Shown: in pieces, positions 23,971 through 56,396 of the stretch
Layout of the letters: each line of letters starts with the position of its first letter
Position numbering within the stretch: the first letter of the stretch is position 1
NCBI GenBank assembly: GCA_959347315.1
Contig: OY365811.1
Span: 43,120,991 to 43,184,990, forward strand
Reading direction: 5' to 3'
Length of the DNA: 64,000 nucleotides
DNA from: Bimastos eiseni
Taxonomy: Eukaryota > Annelida > Clitellata > Crassiclitellata > Lumbricidae
The notes under the pieces: generated by a model
Databases searched by the model: none
What the model saw: the letters and a program-made list of their open reading frames with translations, nothing else
Told to the model about the DNA's origin: nothing
Position numbers and translations under genes: made by a program

Positions 23971-24600
23971 TAATTTATTATGAAACGTTGTAGTACCGGG
24001 ATAGTAGTTTTTGCAGTTGTCGTGACTGTTGCAATCATTATTGTATTTATAATTATAACAATAACTATATTTATAATTATTATTATCTTCATTATTAATT
24101 TTAATTGGTCATTAATAATTTCATACAGAGTCTCATAGGATGGATGGGAGTAAACAGGTTAAAGTTAAATCATGGGTTTTTCGAGACCCTCTTTTATTTA
24201 CTGTTGGTAAGCTGGTAGATGGCGCAAATGTTCCATTTCCTTAAGAGACTTTTGATTACATATCGTTGATGATGTAAACTTGCTGGAGTGGAGCTCGTCA
24301 TTGAGAACCCGTTCGTGTGGTTAAACGATATTTAATTTTTTGCATTTTTTGGAGTATCTTTCTACATCCTTTTTCCTCCTCAAAAACTCTACCTGCTCTT
24401 TGAGCTATCAAACTGGTTGCGCTATTGAATGTCACTGTTGTGAGCGGTGCCATATAAATCAACAAATGCAATGGCAGTGGTACTTGTATTGATTTTAGCA
24501 TTTGTGACCTTGGCTCACAAATGGCGTCACAATGTTCCATTTTGTATCTCATTTTCTTATTCCAAGTCGACCCTTTGGAAGCGTTGTACATGTATCTAGC

Positions 24601-24763
24601 CAGGGCCGTTCAGAGCTATAATTGTACCTATCATCAATCTGGCGCCCACACATTTTGAAAATAGTACATTTTATGCAATATTAAGTTATTCCCTTCTAAA
24701 ATTTGCGGCCTTTCCACATTTGCGCCCTCGGCCACGGCCCCGCTGCCCCTCGGTACGGCCCTG
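24601..24763. mobile_element. hAT-type MITE, family 3
   Basis: 163 bp; ends CAGGGCCGTTCAGAG and, inverted, CAGGGCCGTACCGAG. Flanks TATCTAGC (24593-24600) and TTTCTAGG (24764-24771) agree at 6 of 8 positions. Confidence 0.8.
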
Positions 24764-25375
24764 TTTCTAGGTGATTGACTCGTTGGATGTTGACCTGGTA
24801 TTGGGGTATCATCGGTTGACGCTTTGTGCGTTAAACACCGTCTGCATAATGGTCAGGCCTACTAGTGAATAATAATACATATTATCGTAACAATTTGTTT
24901 GATAAAAGTATGCCAAGAGCGCTTAAAGCATGCGAGAAGGCTAATCAATCGGTGTCGAACAAAACAAATTATTGGTCTAGGGAAACTGGCAAAGCTTCAG
25001 CATCTAAAACTCAAGCCATAAACTTTAAGTAAGTCGGTAACCAAGCAGTCTTTAAAACTGCTATCGTCTCGATAGCAGTTACCGTCGTCTTGACAGTAAC
25101 TGTTCACATAAACATATTAGTTGAAGCAAAGACTCTCCTCTTTATCGTATTCTTCTTTTATCTTCATATGATCCTCAACGTCTTCTTTACATCTTCTTTC
25201 TAACCTCGCTCTCTTATTTCTACAATCTGTGTCTATCTCTTTCTCCAGCTTCCCCTCCGTTCGTCAACCTCCAAGTCGTCATCATTATCATGACCATCTT
25301 CCCATACCTTTTTTTCCTTTTTTTTCTGTTTCTCTCTATTTCCGTCTCTCCCTCCATTTGGCTTCATCCTCCTGC

Positions 25376-25446
25376 TTCTCCTTCTCCTCCTCCTACTTCT
25401 CCTTCTCCTCCTCCTATTTCTCCTTCTCCTCCTCCTGCTTCTCCTG
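25376..25446. repeat. CTTCTCCTTCTCCTCCTC pyrimidine repeat
   Basis: Three to four copies of a 27-bp pyrimidine unit. A GA/GACA tract follows at 25860-25935. Between 24772 and 27790 no gene is supported. Confidence 0.85.
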
Positions 25447-25872
25447 TGTCAGTAACCGTCTTCATCGGTTAATGCATAGATGGAACGCGTTCCGGTCAAA
25501 GCCAACCAGAGCCTCGTAGCTCCCATCTAATAGGATGTTGCGCCGCCCTGTTGACAGTCACCGTCGCTGTTGCAGGGTCTGATTCTCCTATCGGACCAGA
25601 GACGGTGAGCTCCTGCCTCCGAGAAAGGACCTGATAGAGAGGGTGAGTTCTATTGCTCCTGGTTCCGAAGACCCCACCACCCGCTCACCAACCCTAACCC
25701 CAACGACCACTTGGCATTGATCTTCAAATTATCGCATGACGTCACTCTACATGAACATCCGCTTCCGGCTCAAACGATAATTAACCTTTGGACTGACCTC
25801 GATTGGTCAAAACAACGCGAAGATGCATTTGCGAATTGGATTATGCAGAAAGTAATAGAGTGACAGAGTGAC

Positions 25873-25913
<41 letters not shown>

Positions 25914-26458
25914 GAGAAGAGAGAGAGAGAGTGAGAGACACGCAAACACACACAAACACAGAGTAAAGGGAGCGATAGAAAGCAAGGGAAGGAAGAATTC
26001 AGCGATTGGTTTTTGCTTCGAGGTAGTGAGTGAGAGACAGAGACAGAAAGAGGAGAGAGATAAGAAAGACAGGAAAGAACGAACAAATAAAAAAGAACAA
26101 ATAACATTTGCGAATGGGACAGAGAAAGAAGGCGGCATAGACAAACATACAAACATACAAACATACAAACATGCAGACATGGAGAATATAGACACATATA
26201 CAGAGGTAAGGGTTCTACAAATCATGCGTTACGCCAAGTTAGCACTCTTATGGGCGCTATATAAATGTCGAGATTACCATTTTACTGTTATGACGCGTGG
26301 GGTAAAGTGGTGAAGTTCAGAGTGCTCTTTGTAAGTCTGTCACTCATCGGCTTTCGATCGATTTTAATGTATCGTGTTTTACAAGTGGGGTTATTATGAA
26401 GGCGCTCTATCAGTCCTTTGCTTCATTTTATGTGGTCAGTAGGCCAAACACCAATATG

Positions 26459-26482
26459 ATGAATAAAATAAAATAAAATAAA
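26459..26482. repeat. AATAA pentanucleotide run next to a GGCGCTATATAAAT tail
   Basis: Short AAAAT repeat; the upstream word GGCGCTATATAAATGT (26253-26268) is the shared retroposon tail motif of this window. Confidence 0.6.
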
Positions 26483-27789
26483 ATTCAGGTTGGCTAAAAT
26501 GGTTCGCAAATATCTGGGAATGTATGAAATCTTACTTAAATCTGATAAGCTACACACTAATAATCTGGGAAGTGCAGTAGTACACTAAGATAAATTCTCA
26601 GAATATTGCAACCGACTCATCTTTAAAACAAAAGTCTACAAAATATGGGAAGCAAAAGAATAGTAAAAAATATGGAGAATTGACGCTCCCACAAAATCGA
26701 AGAGCTAAAGGAAAGATCATCTCAACTTTCCTCGCTTAATACGCTTCTGGAACCTTCCTTGTGATTGATTCGTTCTAAAAGACAGAGACTGCTTAAGTAA
26801 ATGTTCACTTAGCAACACACTAATTGAACGCTCAGATCTTCACACTGATACCACTAAGTGTCGCGATTCCTGCGCCTAGTTCGTGATCAAGAGTTGCCTT
26901 TGGAAAACTGGAAATGGTCAAAACTCAAATAAGTCGCAGCTGCCAAAAAAATACGCCTCATGCGAAGTCACGACGCACCAGAGTTTGATCGCCTGCCAAT
27001 CCTTGCTAAACTAATCTCAGGGGGCGAGTAATTCACCGCTCGCGCCGACCATTTTTAGCTAAGCGAGCGACCAAGGAGAGCGATCGATCGCCTCAAATGG
27101 GAAACTCTGCAGGTCGTACATAAATCACAATTTAGAGTTCCAATATGACGTTGCTCTTTCAATTAGCTTTCACGGTCAACTCGTTGTCATGAATAGTTAA
27201 ACGCATCCACGGTCTATTCCACATCACGTGTGTAACAACGCAGTATCAATATTTTACGGTCCGGACGATTACGACTGCGCCAAAGTGAATTCAAACGGTT
27301 TCTAAACGGTTAATGCAATATTCATGATGGCAAACTGTTGAAGTAAGTGACTAAAATAATACTCCACCAGGATTGACAAGCAGATAGTGGAAAAAGTCCA
27401 AGTGCTGTTCCCAGAAAAATCTACCTACGGTGACCAGCGAAGAGGAGGGCGTGTATGTCTCCCGATGTTTATCGGTTTCCATTAGCAATTTCTTCTCTCT
27501 GTCGTTACGTGATTATTTTCCGACGTCTTGGGTCGTTTTGACGCCCGTTTTACGTCTTGGAAGTAGTCTTATATTCTGTGTCGGATAATTATTTCATTGT
27601 TCGCCGTTATTGACAAACGTTGGTATTAGACCTACATACACCACCTGCAGGATCATTAGCCGTTTCTATGGGTCTGGCTGATGTAAGCCACTACTATAGT
27701 GTGTTGCAAAATGTTCCACTGGCAACGCCAATACAATATGCATGCGTGTATGCATGCATATAATCTATGCATGCATGTAGAATGTATCA

Positions 27790-28115
27790 TGACACTTAAT
27801 ATAGAGTACACGGGGACCACTTGAAAATGAGCAGAACGAAGGCAATGCGATGACTATAATAAATTATAACTAGCCGTAAAGCCCAGCTTCGCCTAGGATT
27901 GATTATTGAACTCAGCGGGTGTGCTGCTTCGCCCCTGAAATTCGCCCCAATCGCCAGCGTTCCGTCCATTCTTTTATTTCCTCTTCTAATCACAACACAA
28001 ACAAAACCACTATCAATGTTAAACTGTTTATCATGCCTCTTCATCCTGGTGGGGTCAATTAAACCATAGATTCCGATATAGCGCCCCTGTAAAAAAATCC
28101 TACGAATAGCCAAAC
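27790..28115 (-). mobile_element. Possible coding remnant of an interspersed repeat
   Basis: Open frame of 105 codons with IDPTRMKRHDKQFNIDSG and NPRRSWALRL, the latter near ACTAGCCGTAAAGCCCAGCT, a word of the type seen at ends of invertebrate retroelements. Class not resolved. Confidence 0.3.
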
Positions 28116-28837
28116 GCCTATAGGTTACCTAGAACAATCCCTCATAACAGTCTCTCAACTTGCTACATGTATCTTATCAGGTTTCAGACTCCATTTCTCC
28201 AATTTGCATAACCCTTCACTAACTCCTACCTCCATTCAGCCTCCTCCACTCACCAATTAAGACAGAGAGCACACAACCACACTCTCTCACCCAAAGACAA
28301 CTCTCAATGATTCGATGACTCCCTGTTACAAGTAATAATTACCTAGTTACATATAGCAATTATCTAATGATCACATTATAACTGTTGACGAAATTAGTTG
28401 TGGGTTGAGTTGAAAAGAAACCCAACACCGTCAAGAACTTTCAGCAATCAGTTTATTTTTAAGTCACAACCTACTGATTAACACTAAAAAATCAAATGGA
28501 TAAAAAAACACTGAGTTGCTATGAGTCTCAAACCGTCTCCTGAACGTTACACAAAAACAAGCGATTACTCTAAAGATATTACACGGAACGATCTACCTCA
28601 TTAGCAAGTGCCGTACACGATAACAGTGCAAGAATATCTTCGGAAAACCCTACGCTTTACTAAACTCTTTCCGCGGTTCGTGAATGTAATGTACTATTCT
28701 GTCGATTACACGTAGCTTATGGTTACCCAAGCGACTACTAACGTACAAGATTCTGCAGTGTACAATTGGAAGCATGTTCTTTTGACCAAACTTTGTATTC
28801 TTAAGATCGCAATCCTACTTAATCGTGCACAACGCGA

Positions 28838-29070
28838 GTTTAGAATGTAAAACCTGTGAAGTTTTATCACAACCAGGATTGGAAATGTAGCTCTCAACAC
28901 ACAATGAACAATTAACAGCATCCTCGTAGGAAAGATAAAACATAGGATTGATAAAATTGGTGTTGCAAATGTAAGCATTGAGAATGCAAGACCCGTGGAC
29001 TTTCATCACAACCAGAATTGGAAATGTAGGCCTAGCTATCAAGTCACAATCAACAATTAACAACAGCTTA
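28838..29070. repeat. Two diverged copies of a 75-90 bp segment
   Basis: ATCACAACCAGGATTGGAAA (28866) and ATCACAACCAGAATTGGAAA (29006), each followed by AATGTAG and, further on, CAATTAACA; spacing about 140 bp. Confidence 0.75.
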
Positions 29071-30179
29071 AAACAATGTCTATTGTTGGCCTTATTTTTG
29101 TATTGTTACAGCGTGGAAAAATTGCCCGTTCCATAGAGGGGTCCTCAAAAGTACACGCGAGCACAGGGTGGGTGCAGGTGACAAATTTTCCATGATTTAT
29201 GCGTAGGCCTACATACCGGTACAAAATGAACGGGTCCTTATTTAGGCAGAATCAACCAGGAATGCTTAACTGAAACTCGTCGGAGTCTGATATATTGCAA
29301 TGCTTTGCAGCCAATTAAGACTATAGCTGCTGAACTTCGAACTGGGCTCTGCAACAAACCACACGTCATGTAAAGTTCATCTGACAAGTGAAAGTTGTTA
29401 AGAGTGCTAAGTCTAACAACACACGAAGTTGCCGAGGTACAAACATCGTCAGTCGAAACAAACTGGTTTGTCGCAGAAAACGAAAGCAAACAAAACGGAA
29501 ACTTCTACTCGCAAGCGACATACACCGACGCTACCAAGACTTCTATATATATACAATGTTAGAAACGCCTTTGTACAAACCTTCAAATAATTAGTTACAA
29601 TCAAAATGATAAAAACCAGTGCAACAGATTTTTTGCGAATGCTACTCGACACAGCAAGAATGTAAACACACAACAATCAACGTTCAGTTTCTCAACCGGT
29701 AGCAATCAAGAACAAACCGAAAAGTAAAAGACCGCTACACACGACAACGCTTCTTAAAACGGTAACAATGTTACAACGTGGACAGACGACACAAACAACA
29801 TGTAAGATATCTAATTGCTCAATTATTGTGATGCACCTCTCCAGTCCTCAGAGATAGACTTCCCCACTGGTGAACGATAGGTTTGGTGAAGCACAAAGGA
29901 AATGGTAAACGGACAACTTCGCAACCATTGCGGAGAATTTTCAAATCAGGAATGGCAAGAAATTGTTGAATTTCAATCGATGCGAAAGGAAGGCAAAGCA
30001 GAAGTGGAGGTAACTAGTAAACCCAAAATTATTACTAATGATAGCATTACTGCTAATAAACACCTTATTCCTTCATAAAGCCAATAAACTCATAAACGGA
30101 CAAATTAAATTTAATGTTTTGAGTAAAACTATTAGTCGCCTACAAGTCTTTGATTGCCACCTGTAGCAATTTTTCCAAT

Positions 30180-30295
30180 TATTATAACTTATTTATATAT
30201 ATTATTATTGTTGTTATTATTATTATTCTCTTCTAGTTAGATTTTAATTATTAAACTCAATTGTGTACTTGTACACGGTCAATAAATCTGAACCA
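30180..30295 (+). mobile_element. Probable LINE 3' tail
   Basis: ATT-rich stretch then GTGTACTTGTACACGGTCAA and TAAATCTGAA, a typical 3' end of invertebrate non-LTR elements. Low certainty without alignment. Confidence 0.35.
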
Positions 30296-30299
30296 ACTC

Positions 30300-32040
30300 T
30301 GCGAGAAAGACTTGCTCAAAGATCTTGGACACAGTAACCGTATAAGCTGCTCTGGTCGCTACAAGCTCAGCATTTCAACCAATCTAGAGCCATGCCCCAA
30401 TGATCCGTGACCGAGGATATCTATCCAGTCTCCATCTCAACTCAATGGATATCAGTCTAGTATTGCAATTGACCAATCCAAAGGCATCCACAGATCTGAT
30501 GATATCTCCAACTGATTGATTTACCAGACCGCAAATCGATTTCATTAGCGCAACTACTTTGTAACCGTAGCCTTCCTACGAGGCTTTTGCACACTAGATG
30601 CAAAATGAGCCAGAAATCCAATAATGGGTTCTACATCACAGTCGTCCAATTTATTTTCATTCGGCGACCACAATTGGCACTCGGTTCTAATTTCACGCCT
30701 GTTTTCGGCCACTAGTTCCAATATAAGTGTCCAAGCACAGATTAATTTATATCCGGGTCGAGACTGACTCCAGACACACGAGAATACTTCTTCGAGCAAT
30801 GCCATCTAGCAAAGGATTCTTTCCACTGGACATGAAATAAACTCTCCAATCACCTTTACAACTTCTCCACGGCATGTAATTTCAATGGAACTTCTAATCG
30901 CTTCACTATCTATCACGAAACTAATATGGAAATCAGTATTACTCAATTGTTAGGAGTCGCTAGCATGCATTTACATTGAGCAAATGCAATTGAAGCCAAT
31001 GTGTAGAGTAACTCCCTCAGAAGAGGAGATTCAAACTCCTGCTCTGCACGTTAAATGGAGAGCTCTGGCCATAGACCTCTTCCGTGCTACAACAGAAATA
31101 CACAGCTAACACTCCCAGAAGAATTTATGACACAAACGTCATCGCAAGCTTCTTAAAAACCACGCCCATGTCGTTCCTTTCCTCATTACTCCAAAATGGC
31201 CAAGAGAACTGCTTGAATATGGCAATGCTTCGGTTGGCCATATGCGCTTTGCTTAATGAAGAAATCAAAAGACTAATTGCGACGATTATGAGGCGTATTT
31301 GCACACACGAAAATCGCAGGATTTCCCGTAAGAATAGCCGCTTAGAGATCTATAACAAAAGTGTCGGGAATTTACGATCGCAATTACATACGTTCGGGTA
31401 ATTAGGACGGTAGAGAAGATTGCTTTTCCGATAACAATGAGAACTAAAATATTATCGCTAGTACTGCTAATGGACATAAATTTATCGATTAGTAGTAATG
31501 GTCCAAAAACACTGCGAAAAAAGGTTAACGAAAAGACATGCCAAAAGCATTAAACGATGAATGTTGCAAGACTTTTAACCGATGATAGATTATCCATGCA
31601 AAAGGAATAGAGGTAGATCTTGAAAATGAACGCAGCTGAAATGACAAGCAGTAATAATTAATCAATAATAATTATACATGTAAAGCAGGAACCCAAAATA
31701 AACTCGGAAACAAGGATGAATTCGCGAAAGTGTAAATGAATGATAGTCAAGAAAACGTTTTAGGAAAGATATTTAAGTTCTTTTCATCAGAGCATAAGCC
31801 TAAAATTGTTCATCTGAGTTTGTTTAGCACACAAGCCTCAAATGGAAAAAAGAACATCAAAAAGATAGCAAAACGACCATCCACCACACTTATTTTCATT
31901 CTAGTTATCAGTATTGTTATTGTTATTATCGACATCATTTTTATCATTAATTATTATTATTAAATATTCAATAAGCGTCAATATTATAGCCTATAACGAT
32001 CAAACATCAGTCGAAATTGTTGAGCAGTGGTGATGGGATG
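30300..32040. other. No supported gene
   Basis: Short open frames only. 31015-31060 (AGAGTAACTCCCTCAGAAGA...GATTCAAACTCC) resembles a tRNA-derived repeat head. Confidence 0.45.
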
Positions 32041-32049
32041 ATTTGGCCA

Positions 32050-32132
32050 GAGCCATCAGAGGTGAACCAAGCCATCAGAGGTGAACCAAGCCATCATAGG
32101 TGATCCAAGCCATCAGAGGTGATCCAAGCCGC
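32050..32132. repeat. 20-bp tandem repeat, about four copies
   Basis: Unit GCCATCAGAGGTGAACCAA and variants (GGTGATCCAA), 82 bp in total. Confidence 0.9.
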
Positions 32133-33057
32133 AGACAGGTCTATATGTCTTCACAATAAGACAGGATTAGTAGGGTATTAGCAACTAAATCGTCACACAA
32201 GGACAGCAAGCGAAGTCTAGAAATAGTCCTAGGGAAACTCGTCTAATCAACCTCCCATATGCAAATGTGCATTACAGAGCAAATTAGATTGGAACAAAGA
32301 ATCAATACGGTGCATCAGAGAAAATTACTGTAGCGCAACAAAGACAGACGATAATTGTTGCACGTAAATCGGGAGCGAGAAAGGACACCGAGAAATTAAA
32401 CAGAGTGCATTGAATGCGAAATGCAACGCAGAGGAAGAGACTCATTCAGCTCTCTAATTGCGAATGAAACCTCTAAACTGCAATTACGACTTACTTTGCT
32501 TAATCGTCCTCTTAAGACGTATCAATTAACGGATACTTTCACGTATTGCTCGTAATTGTAATCCCTAAGTTTTAAATCGCTTCTTCAAATCGAAATTAAA
32601 ATCTCCAAGCTTCCATAACGCCACTTGAAAGTCTAACGCAGGGCACCAGCTTACATATCTACGAGCGCTGTGTCGCATCAAAGAGGTTGTACACAGAAAG
32701 GTCAGAGTTCGGTTTCCAGAGGGCACACGAAAGCTAGGCACCAGCTTAATTTTCGTTAAGTTAATTTGTAAAACGAGCGCAAATCTAAAGCTAAGCACGT
32801 GGAACGAGCTCATTCACGAGCGCCGAGTCGCGTCAGATGGGTTGTCTAGGCATGTCCAGTGAAGGTCCGACACAGTTCGGTTGGCAGAGAGAGTTGTCAG
32901 AGCCGGAGTAGCAGAGGATGTCGTTGAGGACGAGAAGGTCTCAGTTAAGATGCAGGAATAGATGGACTAACGAATAGGAAGCCTTAATGGGTCAGAAGCG
33001 CTGCTTCGAGTAAGAGGGGTTGTCGAGAGATAGTTAAGTAGAGGTCAAAGTCCGCGG

Positions 33058-33060
<3 letters not shown>

Positions 33061-33111
<51 letters not shown>
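33061..33111. repeat. GA dinucleotide microsatellite
   Basis: About 24 perfect GA units; a short GAG trinucleotide run follows at 33318-33335. Confidence 0.95.
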
Positions 33112-33115
<4 letters not shown>

Positions 33116-34019
33116 GAGGAGTTGATGAAGTAAGCAGCCATGACCCAGTCATTAATGCCAACAGATTGACAATCCACCCATCCGCATTCATTATTCTAAT
33201 TGTCATCTATTATGCATTTATTGTGCGCCACTATCTAACGACCAAGCGTTGATCGATGGTGCTGAGAATTATTCTGAGTAAAGGACCTGCCAAAGGTATC
33301 TACACAATAACAGTCTCAGAGGAGGAGGAGGAGGAAGATGACAAGAAGGATGCTAATATGCGCGTAACAAGGCCAGTGCCCTAAGCAATTGGCTACCAAG
33401 TCCCACATGATTTCATTCACTTCGTACATTTACAGACCATCTGCTCATGATATAATTATATATACTCAATGCATCGTGACCTAACAGGAGAACAGTCTTC
33501 AGGCATTGAAAAAAGAGACATTATGTGTCCCACTTCCCAGAAGGTAACAGTATTAATTGGGTCAATGTGTCGCTTGGGGATATGTCTAAGTAAGGCAATG
33601 GCATTCGTTTTTCCATGGTCTACCAAATACGCATGCACCGATCAGTTGACGAGTTCTGTGGAAGAGTACATCGATACGAAAGATGTATAATTTCCGTTGA
33701 AAATTAAATGCTAATAATTGTGGTATTCGTTCTTCGCCAAAATATACAAAATGTAAACATCAACAGCGCCACCTAGAGAATGCAACACGAACGAAAACAC
33801 GGAAGATAATCGACAGAAGGCGGCATAATACTGACTGCAAATGCAAACATCTCAAGTTCCTCAGCGTAACACAAGATTATACTGACGTGGAAAAATTATC
33901 CAGTCAGTAAAGAAACACATTTGTTTGGTCAGTATGAGTGACACGCCAGATGCGGAGGGGGAGAGAACATGGTGTTTCGGTGGAAATTGGATTGCTCCAT
34001 AATGGAACGGTGCAGCTAT

Positions 34020-34500
34020 TTATTCAAGATGGAGGATGTCGAAGAGGTTGGTTTTCAGGTGGGAGTTAGATGCTGTTGAAGACAGCGTTGGCAGACGACA
34101 GCTCAGATTAGGAGAAGAGAGAGCGATGGATAAGAGAATTGGCGTCTAGCCATTGGCTGTAACCTGTTCGTGCCACAGAGCTTGTGCGGCTTATAGAGTA
34201 GTCGACAGGATGCCGAATCTGACAGTAGGAAACTACACGAAACAATGCAACTGTCATTTCATAGTTCCCTAATAGGTAATGCAGAATTGCGCGCTGACGC
34301 AGGACAAACGCAAAGGGTCGTAAATAGGCTGGAGGAGGCAAGTTTTCGGTTCAGGGCGAAAGATAGAGAGTCATTGAACATTACGAGGTAAAGAGTTCCA
34401 GATGGAGGGACAGAAAAGTCAGCCAAAGACTTGAGATCGAAATAGAGAAAGCTGCGATAAGATCGACATTTGAACAACACAAGTCTCGGCTATGGTAGCC
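34020..34500. repeat. Probable interspersed repeat of unknown class
   Basis: Contains phrases such as AAGAGTTCCAGATGGAGGGA and AAAGACTTGAGATCGAAAT, resembling composite repeats common in marine invertebrates and partly echoed at 51540-51680. No coding signal; inferred. Confidence 0.35.
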
Positions 34501-35295
34501 TACAAACACACAATTGGCCAAGTGACTCTAAAGGAAGACAGGTCTTGCCGACAGCACGTGCATACAACCTTCAGAACAACAGTAATACTACTTTAAAACA
34601 ATGTGACGTAAGTCTTAATAGTGAACCGTAAATAATTAATAGGAATTACTGAGAATTGAAACTCCAACGCATCATCATCTCTCTTGGGTACAAAACAACA
34701 AAATACGAAACATCGATTGCTGACCAATAAGACTTTAAATCAGATCAATTAATGCTACTCAACAGCCAATATATTGCATGAACGCCAAAGCATAATATTA
34801 TGATACGTATAACTAGCCTCAAACTTAGCAACAAAATTCATATAGAATTCACAATGTAATGTAAAAGCGAGCACTGCCAGCTCAATGTAAACAACAACGG
34901 TTAGATAAGACAGAACAGCTAATACTGACGCTACATCAAATCAAGAACTCAGATACCCAGTTGTTCGGTCGACTTTACAGAATGTCGGGTCAGAACCTGG
35001 GTGGCTGAGACAGCACATGGTGTTACGGCGGTCAAACTGGGGTGGAAACCTAGGAGGGCAGAAGGGGACTGTCCACTTCAAAATATCATGTGGAGGGGAT
35101 AGAACTGCTTCCGATATTTTACAAACATCTAAAAGATATTAAACATTTCTACAGTGCTTTCAACTATTCCTTCTTCTTTGCTGCATCCATGTTTGTGAAT
35201 TAAAATTTCTTTCCAACCTGTTCCCCTCACCCCATTTCTGTCGACCTTTCTCTCCCAAACTCAGGAGCAAGTCTCCGCCTATGCGGTCATAGGAT

Positions 35296-35297
<2 letters not shown>

Positions 35298-35348
<51 letters not shown>
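35298..35348. repeat. TA dinucleotide microsatellite
   Basis: About 25 uninterrupted TA units. From here to 36300 nothing else is supported. Confidence 0.95.
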
Positions 35349-35351
<3 letters not shown>

Positions 35352-36626
35352 AGTGGGGCAATGCAAAGATTGTCAGAAGAGAGATGAGTTAATCTGCATC
35401 CAGCTGCTGCTGCAATCATCATCATCACCAACTCAAGTGATCTCATACAGACATACACTCACATTAACCGTCTGAAGTTCTATCGTCCAAATCGCTCCCG
35501 TACATTCAAACCGGCTGAAACCGACGACTGCGTCCTGATAGCAGTAGCAATTACCTGACAATGACGCGGGATGAAAATTGACGCCAGAGGAAACCATCGC
35601 ATCCGGTCTGCGCAGCCTCGATCAATCCATAATTTATCAGGTACGGAAACGCACAGATTGCGTGCAATTTGGCATAATGTTCGCGTCTAGAATACAGTTC
35701 GGCTCCAATGCATTAAGTGCGAGAGGTTTTGACTTGCACTTGTCATTTAGCATTAGAGAAGTTTTCTCAACTGTACTATGTCCAGTATTCATTGATATCT
35801 CCCACAGTGTATTCAAAAACATGGCTTGAATTTTGCAATGGAAGTAGGCCTATCGAGCTAGTGAAAATAATTATCTAACAGAAGCGGGAAGAATTCTCCG
35901 CTAAACACAAGTATACGCTTGATCACAATACCGTACGGATAGAAACGTGAACTGAACAGATTCGAGCATTATGTATACAACACAGATCTTTGCTCACACA
36001 GCTCAAAGAACATTCAACACAGACTGACAAAACAACGGTCAACAGCAAACTTAAACGAGTATTCACTACAAGTTAAACGAACCTAATACAGAAACGGTCA
36101 CAACTGCATGGTCAAGCAGAAATGAGAAAACTAGCTCAAACCGGTAAACACTAGAAATGAAAACAACCATTATAGGTTTTTCTTAAACCAGTCACTCGCG
36201 AGTTTCATAATAAAATGGCGTCTACGTGTTGATAAGTAGTACAAGACTAAATTATAACCTGCCTTCCCGACTCTAGTAAGAAAGGAACCGTGCACTACTG
36301 ATATTCCAAACGAAAATTATACAGGTTTTATTGCACTGGAATGTCCAGAATCTCAATCACGTGGTCGCAGAACCTCCAAAAAGATCAGGTGACTTTGAGG
36401 CATTTCAACAAAACTGCTGACACCTCATGCTTTGAAGGATTTTAAACAAACTTAAGGAACAAAGATTTAAACATCATTAAATTGAATGCACAAAATAATT
36501 ATGAAATTTTTCAAACATCCTTCAATAAGAGAATTCCGCTTTGCAGAAGAAAGATTTTTTGCATAGACCTAAAAAATTTCACGAATGAAGATTTACACAT
36601 CAGTAGGCCTAGGCATGATGTAGATA

Positions 36627-36632
36627 TTTATT
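36627..36632 (-). promoter_or_regulatory. Candidate polyadenylation signal for ATP1A
   Basis: AATAAA on the minus strand about 580 nt past the ATPase stop. A second AATAAA lies at 36327-36332. In AT-rich DNA either may be chance; no 3' end evidence is visible. Confidence 0.3.
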
Positions 36633-37213
36633 TAATTATTCAAAAATCAGCAAATAAGTAATAATAAGAAACCAAATACCATCTTTGCGGACCAACCAAA
36701 CAACAGCGAATGGAATTGAAAATCTCTTCACCCGTCTCGATCACGTGATCTCTAACAGACGAATCAGAGAATCGGGAATTAAGACGGAAACACTGCAGAC
36801 GATGACGAAACCAAGTTTTGTGCGCGAACGGCTAAGACTTAGAGACACGATGCTACGAAGTTGAAACACTACGAAGAGTGTGTCGGCAGCAACACTAAAC
36901 TCCTACTACCTCTAAGGTTGATTACAAGTTGTTGAAAAAAGCGGATACCGCCCCGCCGAACACCTCCCCCCTGCGCGGATGGGTGGGCATAGACACAATT
37001 TCCTACACTAGGAAATGAGACGTGCAGCACCCTAGCGGGGAAGGGCAAGGGGGGATGCCTGTGATGCAAACCAGAGGGATTTCGAGATGCAGTAAGGGAT
37101 GCTGAGTGTGGAAGAGATGATGATGATGATCCAGTTCGAGAGTGAAGGGATTGGTCATAGAAGCGTCCTGAGGGAATGAGATGTGAGATGTGGGTGTCGC
37201 CCCACGGAGGGGG

Positions 37214-55317
<18,104 letters not shown>

Positions 55318-55521
55318 CTACAAGAGAACAGAAACAACGTTATACATACATCATCGAAAACAAACTCATTAATCCCATCCAGTTACTTCTGTGGCATTCT
55401 CTACGTCATCATTGTCCAACGCTAGCGGAAAAGAACAGTGATAGGTTTTATGCATTGGAGAAATTCCGTCAACAATGTAGAGCCCAACAAGTATGTGTGT
55501 TTGCGTACAAGTGTGTGTTTG

Positions 55522-55663
55522 CAGAGGCGGTGATCCCAGGGGTCGAGGGGGACAATCCCTCCCCACCTTTCACATAGAGGGGACACGCTATACGTGTGTC
55601 GCCCACATTTCCGACCCCTCTCATGGGGTGTCCCCCACCTCTCAAACGAGATCGCCGCCTCAG
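55522..55663. mobile_element. Possible hAT-type MITE, family 5
   Basis: 142 bp; ends CAGAGGCGGTGATC and, inverted, CTGAGGCGGCGATC. Flanks TGTGTTTG and TGTATTAG agree at 6 of 8. Interior GGGG...CCCC arms. Confidence 0.6.
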
Positions 55664-55952
55664 TGTATTAGGGTATATGCGCTATATCTTTCATTCGGGA
55701 CGAGAGAGAATGGACTGCAGCTGAGTATTGCATTGATCTGCAAGGCAAGAATTCCTGGTGATGATACTTTAATCCGAAGTAGAGATAGAATAGCAGAGGC
55801 AGATCAAGTGGAAGAACTGAGACTTTAATGAAGTCGGGAAGCAATTGAGGTGCAGCGTGGTGCAAGCACAAATTCCTACGACGCAGTCTAAGAACACTGC
55901 ATGCCTCAGCAGAGGTGGCCATTGCGTAGAGAGCCTGTGCACAACTTGATTA

Positions 55953-56396
55953 GGGGCCGTCCACATATTGCCTACGCAGCGAGGGGAGGGTGTTTGAAAT
56001 TTCGACCATTTTGCGTAGGGGTGCGTATGGTGGGGAGGGGGAGATCCCGAGAATATGTAGGTACGCAAATATAATTGTCTAATTATGACGTCCACAATAC
56101 AGAATATGTAAATCAGAATTGTAAACCTAATCACAGACTATAATCCTGCTTATTCAATTTTATTTTAACAAATTTAAGCTGTTAAATGTTGACAAAAATA
56201 AATTGCCTGTGGCAAAATCAATGTCCTATAGATATTTTTAGCTATTTAACCTTTGCAATGGGGGGGGGGGCGCGTAGAGTTCAAATGTACGCACGCATGG
56301 GTGCATGGGTCCACGAAATGTACGCGGTGTAACAGAGAGGCAGCGGTGCGGAAATCCGATTTTTTGCGTACATTTACGCAATATATGGATGGGCCC
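55953..56396. mobile_element. PIF/Harbinger-like MITE with TTA flanks
   Basis: 444 bp; ends GGGGCCGTCCACATATTG and, inverted, GGGCCCATCCATATATTG (15 of 18 identical), bordered by TTA on both sides (55950-55952, 56397-56399). Contains a run of ten G. Confidence 0.7.

Noticed and set aside
25535..25650. Exon-like stretch with TTGCAG acceptor and GTGAGC donor
   Set aside because: Only about 30 nt long, no homologous peptide recognised and no partner exons.
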